Below, piece by piece: positions 23,636 to 30,528 of a stretch of DNA of 64,000 bases. A program made the position numbers and the translations under genes. The notes below the pieces were generated by a model, which made no database searches, was not told the DNA's origin, and worked only from the letters and a program-made list of their open reading frames with translations. Source of the DNA: Halobacillus salinus (GTDB taxonomy: Bacteria; Bacillota; Bacilli; Bacillales; Halobacillaceae). The stretch is taken from contig NZ_SRJC01000006.1 in assembly GCF_004684905.1 (NCBI RefSeq), positions 1 through 64,000 on the forward strand, given 5' to 3'. How positions within the stretch are numbered: position 1 is the stretch's first letter; each line of letters starts with the position of its first letter.

Positions 23636-24223
23636 TCACTGCTTCGGTCCAAACAACAGATACGCATGATCCATGAACATATTCCAGCTCGGAAGCTGAT
23701 CGATGTCGTCAATCGTCGTCAGCCGCACCCCGTTAATGTAGGCGAGGTATGTTATCGCTACGTTATTTGGATCTAATTCAATCAGCACACCTTGTTCCTG
23801 CCCTTTTCGAATCAACGGTTCTAACGACTCTTGGAACTCCTCCGTGAAATCATTCAACTCATTAAATAGATCTGCAAAGCGGTCACGTTGCCCAATCACA
23901 TACTGTACCATTCTGGCGTACGTCCCTTGCTGTGCGAAGTACGTCATATGCAACTTGATCGTTTCTTTGATTTGAGCGGCTACATCGTCTTGTTCCTCTG
24001 CCTGTGATAGAAGCACAGCCTTCATGTCTTCAAGTGGCTCTAGGACAGACGCTTCGAACAAGGTATCTTTGTTCTCGAAATACGTAAACACCGTACCGAA
24101 GCTAACGCCTGCTTCTTTGGAAATGTCTTTGATGGTTGCTTTCGAATACCCGTTTTCTGAGAACAATTTAATACCGGCTTGAAGAATCTTCTCCCGTTTC
24201 TCCTCCGATTTCTGAATCGCCAT
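23636..24223 (-). CDS. TetR-family repressor of the MFS operon
   Basis: A 195-residue TetR protein. The DNA-binding part reads ATIKDISKEAGVSFGTVFTYFENKDTLFEA, close to the family consensus. The C-terminal domain contains a conserved-looking MVQYVIGQRDRFADL. It is the first gene of a two-gene operon with the MFS transporter. A perfect 20-bp palindrome 17 bp upstream of its start codon is the evident operator, so it is expected to repress both genes until the transporter's substrate binds. Confidence 0.88.
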   Translation of the reverse strand: MAIQKSEEKREKILQAGIKLFSENGYSKATIKDISKEAGVSFGTVFTYFENKDTLFEASVLEPLEDMKAVLLSQAEEQDDVAAQIKETIKLHMTYFAQQGTYARMVQYVIGQRDRFADLFNELNDFTEEFQESLEPLIRKGQEQGVLIELDPNNVAITYLAYINGVRLTTIDDIDQLPSWNMFMDHAYLLFGPKQ

Positions 24224-24240
24224 CTAATCTCTCCTTTTGA

Positions 24241-24260
24241 ATGATTGATTAATCAATCAT
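24241..24260. promoter_or_regulatory. TetR operator, perfect 20-bp palindrome
   Basis: ATGATTGATTAATCAATCAT lies just upstream of the TetR start codon. Its 18-bp core recurs exactly at 22358-22375 at the other end of the operon. Confidence 0.85.
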
Positions 24261-24451
24261 ATATTAACTCAACCTACAGATTTTGTAAACTCCTGAATGA
24301 GTGTCATTCATTTCTTAAACTACTATAGAAAGCACAGACACCAATGATATTGTAAAATTTAGAAGGGCTTCCGATAATTATAAAGGATTTATTAAATTTC
24401 CATCCATTCCTACATAAGCGACTACAATAAGAATTGTGAAAGGGGCAGACC

Positions 24452-25150
24452 ATGGTTTCCATTTTACTAGTAGAAGATGACAAAGAAATCGCGCGAATTG
24501 TTCAAGATCACTTAAGAAGACAGGAAATGCACGTCACGTGGGCATCGACAGGTAAAGAAGGTTGGGAAGACTTTCAATCCACCTCCTTCGATCTCATTCT
24601 CGTTGACCTCATGATGCCGGAGATGGACGGCTTCCAGCTGTGCAAAAACATCCGTTTAAAAAGCGAGGTTCCGATTCTTATTATCAGTGCGAAGCAAGAA
24701 GACGACTCGAAAATTAAAGGGCTCGGACTCGGGGCCGATGATTATGTGACAAAACCATTCAGCTTGGAAGAATTGACGGCGCGCGTCCAGGCGCACCTCA
24801 GGAGATACCACCGCTATCAAGGAATCGAGCAGCCGACAAAGCTTTTCTCGTTTACGGAAGGGCTTGTGGTCGACGTTGAGCACCGAACTGTTTCAGTAGA
24901 TGAAAAAGAAGTCATGCTGACGTCTAAAGAATTCGCTCTCTTGCAACTGTTCATCACCCATCCCCTCCGCACTTTTTCAAAAGCGGAGCTATACGAACAT
25001 GTATGGGGAGAAACGAATTTAGAAGGCAACAACACGGTCAACGTCCACATCAAGAGTCTCCGGAATAAACTCGGAGAACAGTTGAAGCAGCCGAAGTGGA
25101 TCGAAACCGTTTGGGGCACAGGCTATCGCTTTATCGGTGGGAACGGTTAA
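24452..25150 (+). CDS. OmpR-family response regulator
   Basis: A 232-residue response regulator. The receiver starts ILLVEDDKEIARIV, with the phospho-accepting Asp in FDLILVDLMMPEMDG and the Lys in DYVTKPFS. The DNA-binding part carries VMLTSKEFALLQLFITH and ends ETVWGTGYRFIGGNG. AAAGGGG precedes the ATG. The stop overlaps the start of the kinase gene by one base, so the pair is translationally coupled. A lipoprotein gene follows as the third member. The regulon is unknown; control of the lipoprotein is likely. Confidence 0.92.
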   Translation: MVSILLVEDDKEIARIVQDHLRRQEMHVTWASTGKEGWEDFQSTSFDLILVDLMMPEMDGFQLCKNIRLKSEVPILIISAKQEDDSKIKGLGLGADDYVTKPFSLEELTARVQAHLRRYHRYQGIEQPTKLFSFTEGLVVDVEHRTVSVDEKEVMLTSKEFALLQLFITHPLRTFSKAELYEHVWGETNLEGNNTVNVHIKSLRNKLGEQLKQPKWIETVWGTGYRFIGGNG

Positions 25151-26613
25151 TGAAAGTAAGAACATGGTTGATCATCACCTATTTGGTTGTCATGCTCCTC
25201 CCACTTGCTGCTGCTTACGGATTCTTTGTCTTAATCCAAGAGTGGGACCGGTCAAAACGGATTGCGGACACGTTTGAGCTGACCCAGCAGATCCAAGGGA
25301 TAGAAGATGGACTTCAAGATCCGGAACTATATGAAATGCAGCCATTATCCAAACTAGAGTCGAAGCTTCCGAACCGTGTTTCAGAAGCTGGCGTGTCGCT
25401 TGAGCTCTATCGCTCTGATGCGGTGAGAATCTATTCTTCTGAAGCAACCAAGCAGTCTATTCAACAAATCAACCGCTCTCAACTGATGGAGAACTTGTAC
25501 CAATACGATTTAAGCTATCATTCTCTTACCGTGAAGAAACCTGTATTCGAAAACGAACAGATCATAGGAGTCTATGAACTGAGTCTCGACCGTTCCGAAT
25601 GGGTGAGTGGCGTGGAAAGCAGAAGAACATGGATCGTGACCGCGTTCATTGCTTTTTTCATTACGGTGTACGGCGTAATGATTTGGCTTTTACAACGAAA
25701 GTTGAACCGTCCATTGAACGAATTGATGCTCGGTATGTCAGCTTTCGCTTCCAAGCAAAAAATCGTCTCTTTCCCAACTAAAAGAAAAGACGAAATCGGT
25801 CAGTTGATGCATCATTTCGAGAAGATGCAGACACAAATCGAATCGGCACAAGCAGAGACCAAGCGCGAGCAGGAAGAGAAACAATTGATGATGGCTTCTT
25901 TCTCTCACGACATCAAAACGCCGCTTACCTCGCTGCAGGCTTATGCGGAAGCATTGGAAAACGAAGAGTCACTCACCCCTCGCGAACGGAAAGATTATAT
26001 GCAGATTATCAAGCGTAAATCCGTTCATTTAAAAGGCATGATTGAGGACTTGACCACTTACGCAAAACTGCAGTCCAACCAATACGAAATGCCGCTTACG
26101 AAGGTGGATGCAGAAGAGTTCTTTGAAATGGTGTTTGAGGGATATGACGAGCTTGCCCGTAGGCAACACGTCACGTTAATAAAAGAAATGAATATCACCG
26201 GTTTCTGTTACATGAATGCTCAACATATGATCCGCTATCTGGATAACTTGATGAGCAACGCCCTTCGCTATACACAGGCAGACGGCAGGATCGGCTTAGG
26301 AGTCATCGGTAAGGATGCGCTTCTTCCTGAATGGATCTTTCAAGAAGCACATTCTGAATTGGAAGCATTCCGTGACGGAAGTGCCCTCCTGCTCATTCAG
26401 AACGACGGGCCTCCGATCAGCCAGGCACATATCGATTCGGTCCTCACTCCTTTTTACCAAGGAGAACAGGCTCGTACTTCTGACGAGTCGAAACACGCGG
26501 GACTTGGTCTGAGCATCGCTAAACAAATTGCCGAGAAACACGATGGAGAAATGAAGCTTTGGTCATTCGAACAGAGAGGGACCTTGATCGTGATGAGGTT
26601 TCCGCAAATATAA
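25150..26613 (+). CDS. Sensor histidine kinase
   Basis: A 487-residue kinase. It has two membrane helices (LIITYLVVMLLPLAAAYGFFV, and IVTAFIAFFITVYGVMIWLL near residue 170), an extracellular sensor of about 130 residues, a HAMP region, and a HisKA box SFSHDIKTPLTSLQAYAEAL. The ATPase domain has DNLMSNALRYTQADG and GLGLSIAKQIAEKH. The G1 position reads IQNDGPPIS, typical of this subclass. The frame extends upstream inside the regulator gene, but the TAATG overlap at 25150 marks the start. Signal unknown; its lipoprotein neighbour may take part in sensing. Confidence 0.9.
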   Translation: MKVRTWLIITYLVVMLLPLAAAYGFFVLIQEWDRSKRIADTFELTQQIQGIEDGLQDPELYEMQPLSKLESKLPNRVSEAGVSLELYRSDAVRIYSSEATKQSIQQINRSQLMENLYQYDLSYHSLTVKKPVFENEQIIGVYELSLDRSEWVSGVESRRTWIVTAFIAFFITVYGVMIWLLQRKLNRPLNELMLGMSAFASKQKIVSFPTKRKDEIGQLMHHFEKMQTQIESAQAETKREQEEKQLMMASFSHDIKTPLTSLQAYAEALENEESLTPRERKDYMQIIKRKSVHLKGMIEDLTTYAKLQSNQYEMPLTKVDAEEFFEMVFEGYDELARRQHVTLIKEMNITGFCYMNAQHMIRYLDNLMSNALRYTQADGRIGLGVIGKDALLPEWIFQEAHSELEAFRDGSALLLIQNDGPPISQAHIDSVLTPFYQGEQARTSDESKHAGLGLSIAKQIAEKHDGEMKLWSFEQRGTLIVMRFPQI

Positions 26614-26627
26614 AGGAGTGATTTAAG

Positions 26628-27716
26628 ATGAAGAAATTATGGATGAGTACACTCGTGATCAGCTGTGGATTAGTTTTAGGTGCGTGTTCTGCAGAAGAAG
26701 CCGCTAACTATTCCCCTGATCAAATCGTCGCAAAAGCAGTCGCAAAGGAAAGTGCTGTGAAAGGATTCCATATGAAAGGTCAGATGGAAGTCTTCAAAGG
26801 GGAAGAACAAATCGATGACTCGACGATCGAGCAATGGACAGATAACGAAAACAACAAGACGAAGATTATTACAGAAGCAGCGAACGGGGATATATCGAAA
26901 ACCCTCAATGATGGGGAGAAGATCATCAGCTACTCCGCCCTGCAAGACGCTGCCTTCGAAATGGATGCACCCGAAACAGAAGAAGGAGCCGCCACTCAAA
27001 GCCAGCGTGCCCAAATCGAACGACGACTCGAGCAAACACGGGAAACACACAATGTGGAGCTGATCGGGGAAGAAAAATGGAATGGGTTCGATACGTACCA
27101 CATCAAAGCCGTCCCTAAAGAAGAAGGTGAAGGCTTGACCGGAATCGAAGAATACTGGCTAACAACCGAAGACTGGTTCATCGTCAAATCCGTTACAGAA
27201 TCCAAGGATATGAAAGTGAATTATTCCGTGTCAGAACTTGAGATCAATCCTGAGTTTGATGCAAGCACCTTCGAAATCGAGCTACCGGAAGATGTAGAAG
27301 TGAAGCCTTTTGAAGAAATGAACCCGTCGACAGAAGTTACACTCGAAGAAGCCGCTTCAGACTATGGCAAACCACTGCTCACCGTAAAAAATGATTCCTA
27401 CAACGTCGAACGGATTGAATCTTTTTACATGCAAAGTTTTGACCGCACGGAAGTAAGTCAGGAATTTCATAAGGACGGATTCCTCCAATTCACACTCAGT
27501 TCTTTCGAGTCTCCGGATGAAAGCTTATCGATGGGGCTAGGCGAAGAAGAAGAGTTGGAAGTACGCGGAACAGATGCCGTTTATTCAGAAGATGTCATCA
27601 CGAACCTTGTCTGGGATGAGAACGGACTACGTTACTCTCTTCTCGTTCAGAATCCAGAGATCTCGAAAGAACAATTGCTGAAAATCGTAGAAAACCTACA
27701 ACCAGTGAACGAGTAA
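26628..27716 (+). CDS. Lipoprotein with LolA-like fold, third gene of a two-component operon
   Basis: A 362-residue lipoprotein with signal peptide and lipobox VLGAC (Cys20). The first half reads like an outer-membrane-lipoprotein sorting (LolA/LppX-like) domain: VKGFHMKGQMEVFKGEEQI, then EEYWLTTEDWFIVKSV. The second half (from VTLEEAASDYGKPLLTV) is a smaller domain resembling DUF4367-type extracellular parts of sigma or kinase partners. It is very acidic. It starts 14 bp after the kinase gene behind AAAGGAG, so it probably feeds the kinase information or is its main target. Exact role unknown. Confidence 0.78.
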   Translation: MKKLWMSTLVISCGLVLGACSAEEAANYSPDQIVAKAVAKESAVKGFHMKGQMEVFKGEEQIDDSTIEQWTDNENNKTKIITEAANGDISKTLNDGEKIISYSALQDAAFEMDAPETEEGAATQSQRAQIERRLEQTRETHNVELIGEEKWNGFDTYHIKAVPKEEGEGLTGIEEYWLTTEDWFIVKSVTESKDMKVNYSVSELEINPEFDASTFEIELPEDVEVKPFEEMNPSTEVTLEEAASDYGKPLLTVKNDSYNVERIESFYMQSFDRTEVSQEFHKDGFLQFTLSSFESPDESLSMGLGEEEELEVRGTDAVYSEDVITNLVWDENGLRYSLLVQNPEISKEQLLKIVENLQPVNE

Positions 27717-27741
27717 AAAAGGGGCTTCGGCCTCTTTTTTG
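27715..27741 (+). terminator. Terminator of the two-component/lipoprotein operon
   Basis: AAAAAAGGGGC-TTCG-GCCTCTTTTTT is a short hairpin with a UUCG tetraloop and T-run directly after the stop codon. Confidence 0.88.
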
Positions 27742-27834
27742 TCGAAAAAAATGCACCTTGGACAACCAGTCCCGAAACCTCGTCAAATTAATAATGAAAA
27801 CGCTAACATTTTACTGGATTTTCTATAGGTATGG

Positions 27835-27843
27835 TGCTATAAT
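27835..27843 (+). promoter_or_regulatory. Extended -10 promoter of structured RNA copy B
   Basis: TGCTATAAT is a TGnTATAAT extended -10 element, about 16 bp upstream of the closing stem of the RNA. Copy A has TGATATAAT at the same relative position. Confidence 0.65.
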
Positions 27844-27849
27844 GTAATT

Positions 27850-28308
27850 GTAATCAAAAGCTTAAGTGGCTCAACCATCGTGAGTTCGTTTCCCATTTAA
27901 AGAGGAAACGAGAGCCGGGATGAAGGGAACACCGATCCAGTGCAGAGGATGCATATTCGCCCTACACTACGGCCCCGTAGTCAAGACATGCTTAGAAGTG
28001 AAGCATGAGGAAGACCCTCTGGCGTAGTTCTGAAATTCGTGCCTCCCCCCTCTACATAGAGATGGAGAAGCGAATAACGAACACTTGCAAGTTCTCCTTT
28101 TCCAAGGCCACGGAAAGTGAGATCCATACTTGTAGGAGGCGTGCAGAGAAGAACCAAATGAACGTTACCATGAAATCGAAGGAAGCGAATTCTAGAGAAG
28201 AATGATCCTTCTGGTAAGTAGTTCGTGTAAGAATCGAGGATGATTCTTGTATGGTTGAGTCACTTAAGCTGTTGAGAAAAGACCAGTCCGTTAAGGGCTG
28301 GTCTTTTT
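27850..28308 (+). ncRNA. Structured non-coding RNA, copy B (homologue at 1190-1555)
   Basis: No credible ORF is present. The ends, 27859-27878 and 28251-28270, pair as AGCUUAAGUG...CACUUAAGCU and continue through UCAACCAU/AUGGUUGA. Hairpins include CGUUUCC/GGAAACG near the 5' end, CUACG-GCCC-CGUAG, CAUGCUU-AGAAGUG-AAGCAUG, and one with an asymmetric loop at 28178-28211 (GAAGGA, AGCG, AAUUCU, loop, AGAAU, UCCUUC) that matches copy A. A GAAUC/GAUUC hairpin sits beside the closing stem as in copy A. It is about 100 nt longer than copy A in the middle. A terminator follows within 7 bp. Family unknown to me; function unknown. Confidence 0.75.
28277..28308 (+). terminator. Terminator of structured RNA copy B
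   Basis: AAAAGACCAG-TCC-GTTAA-GGG-CTGGTCTTTTT lies 6 bp after the closing stem of the RNA. Confidence 0.85.
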
Positions 28309-28315
28309 CGTTTCG

Positions 28316-28420
28316 TTAGAAGGCTAGCAAGACGATGCCTGACAATAGTAGAAGAACGGATCCAGCCAGGAGTGCGATTTTGGTCGGGCGGTTAGCTTTG
28401 TGGAAGATGCGGAAGAACAT
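28316..28420 (-). CDS. Small single-helix membrane protein (34 residues)
   Basis: On the minus strand TTGGAGGTGAAAGAC stands before ATG at 28420. The ORF has a basic, aromatic N-terminus (MFFRIFHKANRPTK) and one hydrophobic helix (IALLAGSVLLLLSGIVLLAF) that ends at the stop codon. Coding is supported by the ribosome site and by the tight match of ORF and membrane helix. No family recognised. It is isolated between structured RNA copy B and a 52-bp array. Confidence 0.6.
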   Translation of the reverse strand: MFFRIFHKANRPTKIALLAGSVLLLLSGIVLLAF

Positions 28421-28520
28421 GTCTTTCACCTCCAATGTTTAGTATGTATACGTTCAAACTCGCGAGAAGTTTCAAAGTATGTGGGGCGGCTAGCTTCCCT
28501 TTTGCATGACCTCACCCTCC

Positions 28521-28700
28521 TTTTTGGCAGATAGACGGTCCTTCTCTGCCCTTTTCCAGTACCGAACGTCTCATTATGGCAGAGAAACAGCTTCTCTCTG
28601 CCCTTTCGTACCAATTCCTTTTTCAAAATGTCAGAGAAGCGCTCCCTATCTGACATTTTCCTCAAGCCCCCACTTCAATTCGGCAGATACAGCACTCCAC
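28521..28700. repeat. 52-bp-period intergenic array, locus 3 (about 3.5 units)
   Basis: Anchors TGGCAG at 28525 and 28577, TGTCAG at 28629 and CGGCAG at 28681 are exactly 52 bp apart. The clearest arms in the window are here: GGCAGATAGA with TCTCTGCC, and AAAATGTCAGAGA with ATCTGACATTTT. Between units the spacers differ. It fills the gap between a small membrane protein gene and the terminator of the next operon. Confidence 0.88.
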
Positions 28701-28705
28701 TACAT

Positions 28706-28745
28706 AAAAAAGAGACATTGCCCACAATGAGCAATGCCTCCCCTA
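28706..28745 (-). terminator. Terminator of the MMPL operon
   Basis: On the minus strand GAGGCATTGCTCA-TTG-TGGGCAATGTCTC is followed by TTTTTT. Confidence 0.85.
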
Positions 28746-28750
28746 TAAAA

Positions 28751-30526
28751 TTATTTAAACAAATCTACTAACCGGTCCCAGAAATTCTTCTCCTCTTCTA
28801 CTTCAGGAGCTTCTTCCTTTTCTTCCGGCTTCTTGATGCTTTCCGTTTTAATCACAAATTGGACGGAACCCACCTTCTCGTTCTTAGACGAAACGAACGA
28901 TACAGGTTCGAAATCCGATTTGTCGTATTCTTCTACCATTTTATCAATCTCTTGATCGATCTGAGTTGGCAGATCGCTTGTTTCGGAAGCGAGCTCTGAT
29001 GTGCCGTTGTGCAACTGTGCTGCTCCATTTTCAAGCTCACTCGTTCCGTTCGTCAATCCGGCGATGCCGTTATGAAGATCTGAGTAAGAGCCGGCAAGTT
29101 GGTCGACGCCGCCAGTATAGTCTTTCAGTCCAGCGTGGAAGCTTTGATACTGGCTGGCGAGCTGACCGAGTCCTTCTTGCAGCTGCTTCATCGATTCATC
29201 GATGTCGACGTTATCGAGACTGCTTGAGAGTTGGTCCGCCATGCCGTTCAAGTTCGCACTCATGTCGCTTAACGCCCCAGCACTTTGATCAAGCGCAGGT
29301 GCAACAGCGCCGAATGCTTCTCTGACTTCCGCGTACGTTCCTTTAACGGTTTGAGCTGCTTTGTATGTTTCCAGCAACTTGTCGACTACGGCCTTGTCTG
29401 CACCACTTTCGTAGAGCTTTTGAATGTCTGCTTCTGTGATTTCATAGCCTGGAATGGCATCAATCGATTGGCCGAGCGCTTGGTTCGCTTGGCTGTACTG
29501 GTCTTTCAAGCCAACCAGCCCGTTTTCGACTTCTTGCAAACCTCCCGCAATTTGGCGCAGCCCCTCTTCCATTTTTGCAAAATCACCGAGGCTGCCTCCA
29601 CCAGATCCGCTGACAGACTGGCTTATTTCGTCCAGCGCTGATTGGATACGGGCAGAACCTTGGACGAGTTCATCCGAACCACTGCTCAATTCATTGATGC
29701 CGTTACGGAATTGAACGGAGCCGTCATAGAGACTTGCCGCTCCGTTGTTCGTTTGAGTGATGCCGTTTTTCAATTCGCCGACGCCGCGGTTCACTTCAGC
29801 CGTCGCATCGGATAAGGACGTCATGTCACTTTTCACGCCGCCGATGTCCGGTGCGTCGATTGACATGGACGATGGGATCGCCGCGAATTCGATCGGCTCC
29901 ATTTCCAAGTCGGTCGCATCAGCTTTCATGACGAAGCTGCCTTCTTTTTCTGGCATGACCGTATACGTTACGCGGCGGTCTTTTCCGGCATTCGCGACCG
30001 TTCCTTCTGGTGCTTGAATGTTTTCGTAGCGGTCCCCGTCAAGCGTAAGCGAAATCTGCATCAAATAATGATTAAAGAAAACGTCTTCCGCTTGTTTGTT
30101 TTTCTTCGTGTTGATGTGTATCTCAAGGGATCCATCTTTCCCGGCCAGCTCCTCAGGGCTCACCTTTTTTCCGTCGAGCTTGTAGGAAACACGGATGTCC
30201 CAAGGCAGGTCCTGTCCTTCTAGGTCCCCTTGATAGTAGAATTCTTCTTCTTCTGTGGTGACTTCCACTTTATTGCCGGACTGGTTAATTTCTTCGAGGT
30301 TCGTCAAGTTGTGAACACTCGTGTAAGGTCCGAAATCAGTGATGTCCCCCGGCTTTTCCATTGTAAAATTGTTCACGACGTACATCTCTTCCTGACTTCC
30401 GTTCGCATCGAGTGTCGCATAGACGACTTCATGCTTTTCGGAGTAGGACCCTGTCGCCGCTGAAACGGGTAGGGACGGCAGGACAAGAAGAGCCGCAAGC
30501 GCCGAAACCGTTATTCGTTTGAACAT
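28751..30526 (-). CDS. Secreted YhgE-like coiled-coil protein, partner of an MMPL exporter
   Basis: A 591-residue exported protein. A signal peptide (VSALAALLVLPSLPVSA) is followed by about 200 residues of beta-rich sequence. Then come many GxxEL/GxxQL heptad-like blocks (ELSSGSDELVQGSARIQ, GLTNGTSELENGAAQLHNG), the pattern of YhgE/Pip and EsaA extracellular parts. Unlike YhgE it lacks the C-terminal set of membrane helices; only FWDRLVDLFK ends it, after an acidic KPEEKEEAPEVEEEK linker. ATG at 30526 is 8 nt from AAGGGGG; it starts 2 bp after the MMPL stop, so the two are coupled. It probably forms the outside part of the exporter. Confidence 0.8.
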   Translation of the reverse strand: MFKRITVSALAALLVLPSLPVSAATGSYSEKHEVVYATLDANGSQEEMYVVNNFTMEKPGDITDFGPYTSVHNLTNLEEINQSGNKVEVTTEEEEFYYQGDLEGQDLPWDIRVSYKLDGKKVSPEELAGKDGSLEIHINTKKNKQAEDVFFNHYLMQISLTLDGDRYENIQAPEGTVANAGKDRRVTYTVMPEKEGSFVMKADATDLEMEPIEFAAIPSSMSIDAPDIGGVKSDMTSLSDATAEVNRGVGELKNGITQTNNGAASLYDGSVQFRNGINELSSGSDELVQGSARIQSALDEISQSVSGSGGGSLGDFAKMEEGLRQIAGGLQEVENGLVGLKDQYSQANQALGQSIDAIPGYEITEADIQKLYESGADKAVVDKLLETYKAAQTVKGTYAEVREAFGAVAPALDQSAGALSDMSANLNGMADQLSSSLDNVDIDESMKQLQEGLGQLASQYQSFHAGLKDYTGGVDQLAGSYSDLHNGIAGLTNGTSELENGAAQLHNGTSELASETSDLPTQIDQEIDKMVEEYDKSDFEPVSFVSSKNEKVGSVQFVIKTESIKKPEEKEEAPEVEEEKNFWDRLVDLFK

Positions 30527-30528
30527 GA

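Noticed and set aside
28005-28205. 66-residue plus-strand ORF inside structured RNA copy B
   Set aside because: It cuts through the paired hairpins, has no usable ribosome site and no counterpart in copy A.
27859-28270. Terminal inverted repeats of a small transposon
   Set aside because: The ends are inverted copies, but outer stem bases differ between the two copies with compensation on both sides, no target duplication is seen, and a terminator follows each. RNA structure explains this better, though mobility is not excluded.
27850-28308. Group II intron, retron or TnpB-associated RNA
   Set aside because: GAAGGAAGCG resembles a group II domain I stretch, but there is no domain V, and neither copy has a reverse transcriptase, TnpB or IscB gene nearby. 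Both have their own promoter and terminator.
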